A DNA stretch of 64,000 nucleotides from Pontederia crassipes (taxonomy: Eukaryota > Streptophyta > Magnoliopsida > Commelinales > Pontederiaceae), in assembly GCA_030549335.1 (NCBI GenBank), contig JAUKPH010000027.1, forward strand, positions 620,001-684,000, written 5' to 3'. This document shows positions 47,691 to 57,744 of the stretch, piece by piece. Every line of letters begins with the position of its first letter. Within the stretch, counting starts at the first letter, position 1. A program made the translations under genes and the position numbers. The notes below the pieces were generated by a model. That model was not told where the DNA came from and made no database searches. It saw nothing but the letters and a program-made list of their open reading frames with translations.

Positions 47691-47935
47691 TTTGCGTCCC
47701 TTGCCAGGATCGAACAAAAGTTACGACACGGCTGTCGTCGGGGTCGACATTCGAGTTTTTTTCGCTGAGGAACGCTCGGAACGTTGGGAGCGGTGTAGTG
47801 GTCGCCAGGGGCACAAGTAGGAAAACATAGGTTATGCTATGGTTTTCGTCGGCATTCAAGTTTTTTTAGCTAATTTTGTACAGAGTTGTCTTTGAAATTA
47901 AGGTTTTCTATTGTTGTTTTGTTTGGTCTCGAGCG

Positions 47936-48372
47936 ATGTCAACGGACAAGTCCAAGAATTTTTTAAGAAGATGAGGATGTGGGGAGGAAGCAGTCATTAG
48001 GACTTCTTGGACCAGAATCAATCCTGGACGCATGTTTTACTGATGTCAAAACTATGGAGTGAGTACCATTGGCTTTGTTGATCACTCAGCATATTTTGTG
48101 AATTTCGTACTCTGATTACTTGTTCCTCTTTCTGTCACTAATGTAGTAGATCATGTGACTACTTCGATTGGATGAATCCTCCTGTGGACAAAGTAAACAA
48201 CAACAGGCTTTTGAGTAGGATGGAAACTTTGGAGGCTGCAATCGACTTCGAGAAGGAAAAAATTGGTCAACTGGAGGCTGAAATTGAAACACAGAGGAAG
48301 AACTACATGCAAGTTATTAGGAAGTTGATAGCATTATGTTTGGTGTTGTCCGTAATGTATCTCTTCAAATAA
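47936..48372 (+). pseudogene. GRF zinc-finger protein with coiled coil and C-terminal membrane segment (mudrB position)
   Basis: An ATG at 47936 (MSTDKSK) leads, after one TGA at 47972-47974, to a GRF-type zinc-finger half: CGEEAVIRTSWTRINPGRMFY with a second TGA, then CQNYG at 48043-48058. A GTGAGT-like donor lies at 48059 and an acceptor (ATGTAGTAG) near 48146-48149. The second half, SCDYFDWMNPPV, starts at 48151. A heptad-like coiled coil follows (RMETLEAAIDFEKEKIGQL, residues about 60-85), then a hydrophobic segment LIALCLVLSVMYLF just before the stop at 48370-48372, i.e. a tail anchor. GRF fingers bind single-stranded nucleic acid in several eukaryotic proteins. Exact splice phase does not close, so a frame error is likely. 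A role as transposon accessory protein is inferred from position only. Confidence 0.65.
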
Positions 48373-49291
48373 TGGAAGTTGTATTTTACCAGTTGAAGCG
48401 TTGCATTATGTAGCTGAATAAGAATGTTTTTACCAGTTAAAGTTGTATGTCGTTGAAGTGTACCAGTTCAAATGTTTGTCATTGAAATGTTGCATTTTGT
48501 TTTATGTCATGCCATCTATTAAACACTTATATTTTGAAGGCCTGAAGTTACTACTTAAAAAAGTTGAAGAACTAATCATGCAAGAGAAACCAAAGTTGAG
48601 GGATGTTATAGTTATTATCTTGAAGTTGGGGGACTAATTCTGTAAGTAAAATTAAACATGAGAGACACTCTGATTATTGTCTTGAAGTTGGGGGACCTTT
48701 CCGAAAATGATGCAAGATCAGGGGACCGTTCATATAAATTATCTAACAAATATTACTATAACATTCATTTAACAAACATGGCACTGGAAAATCACATTGC
48801 AACCCATTTAACAAACATTACATTGCAATATATCATTCAGCTAATAGGACCATGAGATTAGCTCGTACATTATAAATCATGAATAACATACTATCAGACA
48901 CTTGATCTTAGGGACCAAAATGGAACCCATGTTTTAAAGTACTGCCAAAATCTAGCACACTTAGGAATCAGCTAACAGTATCCTCAAAATGCAACCCATA
49001 TTTTAAGGTATTGCTAAAATACAACAATTTGCACAAAATAAAAGTTGTCAACTCCTAGCATTCCTTTTCCTCTTATTCACAGAGCGCAAAGTTGATGTTG
49101 TTGCATTTGTTGCTTCAGAAGACCCCTGGTGTACACTTGATCTTTGGGTCCCTGACATGTTGGGTTCAAATCCTTTTGACTTTTTTTTTGCAAATTGAAA
49201 ATCATTAGTAGAAGAGTAATCATAGTAAAAACTAGTCTAGACAGTAAAAAGAGGTACCTAGTGTACTTGAGAAGACCCCTGGTGAAACCTC
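48373..49291. other. Region between the two convergent Mutator-element genes
   Basis: Non-coding. 48595-48745 contains two AAGTTGGGGGAC stretches and ends ...ATAAATTATC, resembling pieces of the right terminal inverted repeat in the same orientation, so an older internal end or a rearranged inverted repeat is possible. The remainder holds no feature I can name. Confidence 0.45.
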
Positions 49292-51712
49292 TTAAACCAC
49301 ACCACAGATTCTACACCTCATCGCGACCCTTCCCTTCTTGATGAGTCTAACTTTGGCGACTGCAGTAGCCTTCTCAATCTCCTCGAAATCCTTTCTTCTT
49401 GTCTTATGTTTCCTTCCCTTTTTTATCATAATAGGGCATGGTTCATCTACCAATGGCCATTGATTTCTTCCTCACAGTGGCTCTATGACATGGTCATATA
49501 TTTTTAAATATGTCTCTAGATGATAATATTTATCCACCTAATTTATTGGATCCTCATTGTTCCCAAAAATAGATGCCACTACATGTGCACAAGGAATACT
49601 AGATAACTGCCACCTCCTACAACTACACTCCCTAGCCTCCATGTCTACAACATACTGTGCACCTTGACTGCTAACTTGAACTCTTGGGCCACCTGAGTAA
49701 GTAGGTTCCTACGAATTTGTCCATTCTTTTATGATTTCAAGTTTCTTGGAAATTTTGGGACACAAGACACCTTTTTGTTTCTTCATTATCTTTTTCTTCT
49801 TCCACAATCTTGTCATCAACTTCGTTCGAATCATCTCAAGCATTATTATAACTGATTGGTCTCTTGCATCTAGAACATATTTGTTGAAATATTCTGACAA
49901 ATTATTTAATAATATATCACACTTAGGGACTGTAGAGAAACAAACCCTAGACCAGCTAACAATAGACCTTTGCCTAACCCATTCCCTGGCATCCTGTGAT
50001 TTCTTCTCAAGTTCTTGTAAATGAAATTCTAATTTCTCAGGAGTGGTAGCCCTAGCAATACTCCACAAAAGATTCTTAAATTCCTTACTTTTAAAACCTG
50101 CATGTAATTAATATTTAGTTATAAAAGATTTAATAAACAAATAATTAGTTGAAACAAATAGTCCATGTAGCATTGCATTCGTTTTCCACAATAGCATATG
50201 CAATGGGAAAGATACAGCGATTTGCATTTATTCCTATAGCTTTTAGTAGCTTCCCTCCATATATTCTCTTCAAAAAACAACTATCCAAATACACAATGAG
50301 CCTGCATCCACTCTTCATGCCATTAGACAATGCCTTCAAACAAACATAAAATCTCTTTCACTAAAGGTCTTCAAATAGTCCATTTACTGTGCTGTCATGA
50401 TTGGCCCTCAGAAGCCCAGCCATGTATCTGTAAAGCAATTTATATTGTTCAACCCCATCACCATGGATAGTTTTTAAAGCCAAGTCCTTTGTCAGCTTCA
50501 TCCTAGAGATTGTGTAGCTGAGCTCTCTCTTCACCTGATCAATTAGCCCTTGAAGTTCCCAAGTAGATGCACTCTTAAAGTTTGGTTCATATAACTTAGC
50601 CAACTTCTTGTAAGTTAAATGGGTACTTTTAAAAATAGGGTATGTGTGATTAGGCTACAATCTTTTAATCTGCCAGGTGCTATCCATTGGGTCTTTATGA
50701 TGCTCTGGAGCTGCCATAATCCTCCAACCATACTCCTTATGACATTCAGTTACCACCCTCCTCTTGTCATTTCTTAAAAACCTTATTAGATATCTATGCT
50801 TAATCCCATGGTTCCTACAGGCCTCCATGGACTCTGACTTGCTACTAAACATCATGCCTACTTCAAATGTAGGGTCATCCAACATTCTCTCTACATTAAA
50901 ACAAGGGTCCTTTGGCCTTTTTCCATTCTCCTCTAAATTTGTGTCAGATGGAGATAACAATTCTTCAGAGTCATACTCAACCTCTGAGTCCTATAAGTCT
51001 TCACCAGCGGCTTGGACACTAACAAAAGAGTCATCCCACCTCTTATTTTCCTTCGCCTTATTAATTGTCTCCTGTAGGTCTTCATCACCATCCATGAAAT
51101 TATAATCCATATCATCTAATACATCTGCATCCTCATTTTCACTGTCAATTGCAGGACCCTCATATTGCATCTATGGTGTTACATTTTTCCTCTTCACCAT
51201 CCATTCTTGCAGTGCAGGGGCCTCTGGTTCATCCTCTACTACTTCTTCTATGACCACGGTTCTGGTTGGTGGGGGTGGTGACATGCATGAGCTGAACATT
51301 GCTTCTAGGTCTGCCCTAGTCAGGTGCCAGAGATAAATGTCAATGCTGCCCAACTTAGTAGCTTCTTTGCACATCTCTAACACATCTGAGTCATTGGATA
51401 ACGTTCTTAGGCCACTCTGCTAGTCTTTCCCTGGCTCAATCCATAAATATGAGATAGTACCTTGTACCCAATGGATTTACACATGCCATCTAACTCAATC
51501 ATTGACATTAAATCATCATCACAATTCATATAGGTTTTCACCTCACCATCATGGTATCCCCATTCATCCTTGTCTCCATTATAATGCATGTGCAAATCAA
51601 AAAGACCATCTATAGAAGAAGAAAGGCATATATTTAATAATCAAATTGACATTAAAATATAACCTAAGTACAAAACGACAATAATTCACTCACTAGTACG
51701 ACTACTGTCCAT
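49292..51712 (-). pseudogene. MURA-like Mutator transposase (internally deleted)
   Basis: Minus strand. Start ATG at 51712 (MDSSRT), donor GTGAGT at 51693, acceptor TTCTATAG before 51609, then in phase into HMHYNGDKDEW and the family's N-terminal FELD-type region. An acidic linker (EEVVEDEPEAP) and the MuDR N-domain (DPTFEVGMMF, RVVTECHKEYGWRI, about 50880-50700) follow. The catalytic domain starts with the first Asp in VYLDSCFLKRIYGGKLL (about 50290) and IAYAIVENE. The segment that should hold the second catalytic Asp and the C2H2 part is missing; after an intron-like gap (50150-50095) the frame resumes at LLWSIARATTPEKL. A SWIM zinc finger ECSCRRWQLSSIPCAH (about 49640-49590) and a closing CRICG precede the TAA at 49292. 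Other stops occur near 51405, 51175, 50990, 50655 and 50360. It cannot be active. Confidence 0.85.
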
Positions 51713-52059
51713 CTTCACATAACGACACTGAAGACAACTGCAACCCTAAGGAAGAATTAAATACTTGTTTAGAAATACAACGGCATAGTAATCTGTCAAA
51801 AGTAAAGTGTTGTGGACCCTCATTCATAGTCAAGAGGACCACGCAGAATGAATCTAGGGTTTTGGTGGATCACGACACTTTTCGACACTAAAAGACGATT
51901 AAAAAATCTTCATAACAACATACAATCGCCGACAATAAAACAAATGGAGGCAAACATACGACATACTTGGATTTTGGACAAAACAATTACCTAGGGTTCA
52001 CCACGGTTCGCACAAACGCGGCCGATGCTGGAAAGATCTTCGCCGCCTGTCACCCACGG

Positions 52060-52449
52060 ACTCTTGTCGAGATCGGCGACTGCCGAGATTGGCAGAGAAC
52101 GCTTGAGAAATGGGGGGAAAGGGTTACTACTTTTGGGGGAAAGAGGATTTTCTTCGATCGAGACTGGAAGGGACCATAGATGAAAAGGGATTTAATATCA
52201 TAGCGGGGAAATGGTTTCTCCTTTTACTGTAGCGCACATAAAATGATGTGGATTATTAAAACGATGTGGATGAGAGAGAAACAGATCACGTGTTGGCCAC
52301 GTAAGGTAACCGAAAAATCTACTATCACCGATCAAGAGGACTAAGCGTGCAAGAAAAAGAAAGATGGATGATGTTCTGGTTACAAATTGAAGTTGGAGGG
52401 CCAGATGAAAATCGACTCAAAGTTGGGGGACAATTCGTGTAATTTATCC
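52060..52449 (-). repeat. Right terminal inverted repeat of the Mutator-like element
   Basis: Partner of 47302-47690. Probably supplies the transposase promoter; the transposase ATG (51712) lies about 350 bases inside it. Confidence 0.88.
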
Positions 52450-52654
52450 TAGCAAGATGAGATAATGATTGCAAAAAGAAGAGGAAAAAAGTCACGACAA
52501 GTTGTGGTGTTTGGACATGCAAAGTCTTGAGGTGATTAGATTTGACTTTGTCGTGATGTATTTAATTTAAAGTCGTGACATGCTAGGAATGAAGGAGAAA
52601 AGTTAGAATGATGACATAGAGAATTTGAAGGAGAATAACAAGTTCAAAGGATAC

Positions 52655-53382
52655 AAAATTTCTTCGTCCATCACTTTCCAACTTTCTCTACTTTCTACGT
52701 TTTATTCTTCTCCACTTTCGGCAATGTCCATTACAATAAGCGCACCTCAGGATCTCAACTTCTTAACATGCAATCAAAACTATTTATACTAATGGATTAC
52801 AACTCCACTAAGATTACAACTCAAAGTCGAGATCTATTTATATTAAAATGAAAACATTACAAGAAGAGGCTAAACTGATAATTCGGTGTTACCTAAGAGA
52901 CGACGCAGCATCACCACTGATGCACAGAGACGACACGCGAGGTGAACTCTAAGAGCCCCCTCAAGTTGATGCCGAAAAGAAGCTTGGGCGGTGTCAATTT
53001 GAAGATCTCAAGTTGTCGCCATCATTGTCAAAAGAGAAACTCACAGCTCTACAACTCGCTAAACATGGCCGAGGAAAACAACAATCACGACAACTTGAAG
53101 GGTGGTAGCAAAACACCACAGTTTTAACATGGATGACATAAGGATGTAAAAATCGGTTTGATTACTTTGTAACAGTTGTAGATTAGTATACATATGTGTC
53201 AAAGAGTGTGTTGTAGATCTTAAGCGATTGTAATCATTTTATTCTTTCAATAGAAAATTAGTTCTCTTTGTCTTCTTCTATTTTTTGCTCCTGCAACCTT
53301 CCTCATCTACAACCTTCACTCCCTCTCTTTCATCTTCATCTCCGACAAGAGTGTGACATCACATCGAGTTCAAACTCTAACA
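52655..53382. mobile_element. Copia LTR fragments, including a minus-strand 3' end
   Basis: Three pieces abut. 52655-52768 is an LTR 3' end (…CTCAACTTCTTAACA), similar to 56140-56247 in direct orientation. 52785-53110 matches 55850-56130 inverted: on the minus strand it reads a copia-type 3' end with the polypurine tract CTTGAGGGGG followed by LTR start. 53110-53382 is a third, diverged LTR 3' half ending CAAACTCTAACA just before a primer-binding site. The order shows nested or rearranged copia insertions. Confidence 0.6.
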
Positions 53383-53394
53383 TGGTGTCAGAGC
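53383..53394 (+). other. Copia-type primer-binding site
   Basis: TGGTGTCAGAGC, one base from the tRNA-Met site TGGTATCAGAGC, directly follows an LTR end ...TAACA. Confidence 0.65.
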
Positions 53395-55941
53395 CTCCCT
53401 CTTGAAAATCCCGATGAGCTCCGTCCATTAGCTATCGAAAGCGTCTCTCTATTAAACTCCTTTGAAAGGCATCGTCGGACATGTTTAGTTGTTCATCCAA
53501 ATCGGAAGTGGATTGAGACTTTCCTTCCTCGATCATCTTTGTCGACCATCGGTGCGCCAGATCAGAGTACATCTTCTTTTTGTTTCTCTCCCTCTTGTTT
53601 GTGTCTTTCTTCCTTTCGTTCTACTTTTGACCAACATGTTTTGATCGGAGCTCGGTGTCGATCGTGTCTCTTCGTTCTTCTTCTTCACTTCCACAATTTC
53701 TTCCAATTTTCTTCTCCTTTTCTTTCACTCTTGTGTTTGCTCTCCGACAAGTAGATCATCAACGTCTAAGTTCATTTCTAGCTAGTGTCTCGAACTGCAT
53801 CAGTGGAGATTTCCTTCAAAGCACTCCTCATGTCATATGTTTAGCGACGGATTGTGTACAAGGCAGTCCTCAGGTTGCCATTTCTTTGGAGATGGATTGT
53901 GTACAAAAACATTCCTCAAGTTGGTGCCTCTTCCTATAGATGATCATCATATGCTTTGATTCTCTTGGTTCATCAGTTTGTCAAACTTTCCACGTTTCTT
54001 CGTTTCTTCCTTTGTTTGTTTCTCTGTTCTTTCCCAGCTCCTTCTTCATCTATGAGCAAATTGTCCATTGATCTCTATTCACCATTTCGTGTTGTTTCTC
54101 CAGCGGTCAACAGATGTTAGACGGATGGACTACCGCCACTTCCCAAACTACGTTTATGTCTATGTCTCTGGCGAATCTTGCATGGAATCGAGAGTGTCAC
54201 ACTCTCTTCTTTCGCAATTTGATCTTCTTCCATTTTTCTTCTTCTTTGCATCTCTTCTCTTTTAGTCATTTCTTCTTGTTGCTTAATTAGCTAATATTCC
54301 ATTTTTTGTTTCTTCTCTGATGTTCGATTAAATGTCCCTTAGCTCTCTCTGAGTTACAAAGTCATTGCATGGTCGATAAGCGACTTGACAATTTTGTCTC
54401 CAAAAGTGGTTACAAGTGTTCAACAATTGTTTGACAAAATTCATCAGCTCATTGTTTGAGTAAAAGCATAGTGATGATAATAGATATGATTATGATGATG
54501 AATGTTATAGCAGCCGCTAAATAAAATAAGAATTTCACAATACAGAAATGACCGAGATGTTCTTACACTTTAGTTTCAAATGGTGCTATATATATATATA
54601 TATATATATATAACTTTTCTCTCTTTTTTTATCTAGTAGTAATAATAAATGAATGATAGGAATACACTACTAAATAGATTAATGTTGCAGATCCAGATAT
54701 TAATCTAAATACTAATGTTTTCATGCAAGAATCAATAGAATGATAGAAGACATCTTATCGAGAATACACACGTTGATATGTCCACAGGAATAGTACATGA
54801 CAAAAACAATAGTGCAAGACACATTACCAATCACAAGAATTGCATAACAATAAAATCACATCCTATTAATGGCAGCGACACCAAACAGTGCGGATCAACT
54901 CATCAACACAATACAACATGAAATCACGACAATCAATCAAGATAAAACATTGATAGTTCACTATTTAGATCCCTTAAACAACCTAAAATATAAGAGAAAC
55001 AAGAAGTTTTCTTATTGATCAGATCTACCGATGTTATTATAACTAGAATGATATTCAAGGTGATTCTAGTTATTACCCACCTACTTCCAAAGTTGCTCCT
55101 TCGTCAATCTTGCCTAATCACAATATTGCGCCCCTCTATGTCTTCCATGTGCCTTCTCCCATGGCGGATCTCCTCCTATAGGTCGATCGTGAACGAGAGA
55201 CAAAACACCGAATTAGTGTAGGTGTCAACATACTTTATGCTATGTGCATCAACGTTCTTCAGGGGGGCATGTATTGCAGTTGATGTTCTCGGCAGTGGGT
55301 CGAGAAACAAGGCCTGCTTTCTCCTAGTGAAGAACTTCCATTGACAGAGAGCTTTCCAGGTAATTCAGCCCTGTTAGTTGCTGGTTCAGTTGCCGCTTAG
55401 ATTCTGGCATTGCAATGTGAGTGTTCAGCATCACCGTCCTCATCTCCATCATCGTTTCGACCTAGAGCAGAGCTAACAGAAGCAGAGGAGTTGCTATAGC
55501 ATTTCTTCTTTTCATTTTGTAGTAGTCAGCAGGTGTCCAACATAAGGTCTGCACGTCGCCAGAGATGCCGTTCTGGTGTGCGATCAAGAACAACATTACA
55601 TGATGATGTGCGCAAGGTTATCAACGGTGTGTGCAAGCTGCAAGATACTATTCCGGTGTTCAGCAGATCTACACTTCGTCAATGTATTGTGAACCTTCGA
55701 GATGGGGCTGTCCACCTTCTCCCAGCACCCAACTTTGTGTGTGTGTGTGGGTGGGTGGGTGGGTGGGGGGGGGAGAAATGTCATCTGTGGTGTTTTGCTA
55801 CTGCCCTTCAACTTGTCACGGTTATTGTCTTCCTCGGCAATGTTCAACAGACTTGTGAGTTTCTCTTCCAACAATGACGACGATGACGACAACTTGAGAT
55901 CTTCAATTTGACGCTGTCCAAGCTTATTCCAGCGTCAACTT
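53395..55941 (+). mobile_element. Interior of a degenerate, probably non-coding copia-type element
   Basis: Lies between a primer-binding site and a polypurine tract/3' LTR. No gag, integrase or RT motif was found in any frame; the pyrimidine-rich stretch 53560-53760 gives only Ser/Phe-rich open frames. 54588-54612 is an (AT)n microsatellite. 55736-55775 is a GT/G-rich tract with GGGTGGGTGGGTGGG. It may be a non-autonomous derivative or a pile-up of remnants. Confidence 0.4.
55736..55775 (+). repeat. (GT)n(GGGT)n G-rich tract, G-quadruplex motif
   Basis: GTGTGTGTG followed by four GGGT units and a run of nine or more G satisfies the four-G-run pattern with one-base loops, the most stable class of predicted quadruplex. 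Confidence 0.75.
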
Positions 55942-55949
55942 GAGGGGTC

Positions 55950-56247
55950 TGTTGGACTTCACCTTCATCGTGTCATCGTTGTTCATCATCGGTGATGCCG
56001 CATTGTCAATAAAAGCTCTGCAATCCAATGTAACATAGATTTATCGGTTTAGCCTCTTCATGTAACATTTCTTTTTTAGGATAAATAGATCTGAAGTGTG
56101 AGTTGTAGTCTTGGTGGAGTTGTAATCAATTTTACTTTTCGAATATAAAATTTCTTCTTCCACCACTTTCCAACTTTCTTTGCTATGATTTTATCTTCCA
56201 CAACGTCCATTACAGCCAACGCATCTCAGAAGCTCAACTTTTTAACA
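55950..56247 (+). repeat. Copia-type 3' LTR, 298 bp
   Basis: Starts TGTTGGACTTC right after the polypurine tract CAACTTGAGGGG (55936-55947) and ends CAACTTTTTAACA. Start, end and tract are the usual copia arrangement. Diverged from the LTR half ending at 53382. Confidence 0.6.
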
Positions 56248-57649
56248 AAATATCCTAGCAAATTTTAAGTCCAAAACAAAAGAAAAATGAATTTTAGCGA
56301 CCATAACTAACAATGAAGTTCAAATCTGCTCATTAAAGATTATTACTAGTGATCAGAAAAAAATTTAGTCATCAATAATAAGGACAAAAATATTGGTTAT
56401 TAAAAGTTTTATGACTGGCCATTAAAAGTTAACTATAAAAAATATTAATGTTAAAATATTTAAATTAATGACCACCAGCTCGTCGTTAAAGATATTGATG
56501 GGTCAAATAAAAAATATCCCTTAAAATAATATTAATGATATTTAGAAGATATGTTTTTTTAATTTAAATTTTGATTTCTTATTTTAGTTTCTTCTCTCAC
56601 TCGATATTCTTTCTTCCACGATAATAATATTATTTATTATTTTAATATTAAAAATGAAAATTAAAATTTTTAATTATAATTTAAGCTTTAATATTATCTT
56701 TCAAGTTTTAGTATAATTAATAAAAGATAAACAAATATTTTAGCTTTTAAATTTTAATATTTATTTTTTTAATGCTTAGATGATCAATTTTGTGAATGAT
56801 GTACCCTAGTTAAGAATGTCGACATCTCTTTACCTATAATTATTAATAATATTTAGTATTTATTTTTATGTATTTTTAACTTTTTCCATTTATTTTTTAT
56901 TTCCAAAAAACTTATGAAAACATAAATAAAAATTGTTTATTATTTTGATGAAAGCTACAAAGACTTATATTTTCCCTCCTACTTTTATCGCCATAAAATT
57001 CAGTTAATAAATAAGCCCCTTTTAACCTAATTATTTTTTTCCTTACACAATCGTATTCTTCTTCAAGGTATGTGTCCCATGTCTTCCCACTTCATTTTCC
57101 TTTACACAGGCCAGCAGCCACGGACAATTTCAGCAGCCGCCTCACGCAAGAGGCTGCCCTCATTGGCCGCCTCTCACCTTCCCTTGTCTTCCCCTCCACG
57201 TGTGAGGTGGATTCCTTGTCTTATGTGAGGCGGATTCGTGAGGCATCAGGACTACCTCTGCACGTGAGACAGCTTCAAGGACCGCCTTCACATGTGAGGC
57301 AACTTCAGTGACCACATCATGCGTAGAGGCATCCACGATGCACCCTAGAGGAGAGGCGGCCACCAAGGACCTCTGTTAAGCATGAGGAGGCTTCAATGCC
57401 ACCCCAACACAAGGGGCAGCCATCGAGGGCTGCCTCCATGCATGGGTTCTGTGCGTGAGGCGACTTACGGCCGCCCTAGCTCGAGAGGCGGCTGGCGAAT
57501 GACATTGTTGTGAGAAAAGTGCAACCTCTTGATACTTTTATGCTATTGATCTTTCCAACAAGGATTGGTATGTCGTACAAAAAGTGCAACCTAGTGATAC
57601 CTTTAAAGTTGTACAACTAATGAATGACATAAAATCATAAATCAAGATG
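56248..57649. other. AT-rich spacer and GAGGC-repeat block
   Basis: 56290-56520 has several TTAGCGACCAT/TGACTGGCCATTAAAAG-type motifs in both orientations that could be decayed CACTA subterminal repeats. 56520-57060 is AT-rich. 57110-57500 is a GC-rich block with about fifteen GAGGC(GG/AAC) units and their inverse. Together with the ORF remnant to the right these may be the 5' part of an old En/Spm-type element (inference). Confidence 0.4.
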
Positions 57650-57744
57650 TCATGAATGATGAAGGTACACTATTATTCATGAGCTATTTGTTTATTTTAT
57701 TATGTGGTAATTTTGTTAATGTATATATATTAATTGATTTTTTT

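Larger units (their letters stand above)
47302..52449. mobile_element. Mutator-like (MuDR-type) element with two convergent genes
   Basis: 5,148 bp bounded by long terminal inverted repeats beginning GGATAAATTA and ending TAATTTATCC. The 10-bp target duplication TAGCAAGATG is perfect (47292-47301 and 52450-52459), within the 9-11-bp range of Mutator elements. It carries a MURA-like transposase on the minus strand (51712-49292) and a GRF-type zinc-finger ORF on the plus strand (47936-48372). Each gene starts just inside one inverted repeat and runs toward the middle, as mudrA and mudrB do in maize MuDR. Both genes carry lesions, so the copy is not autonomous now. Confidence 0.93.

Noticed and set aside
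55533-55911. Gly/Val/Trp-rich ORFs
   Set aside because: They include the GGGT/GT tract and copia 3' debris; no conserved motif.
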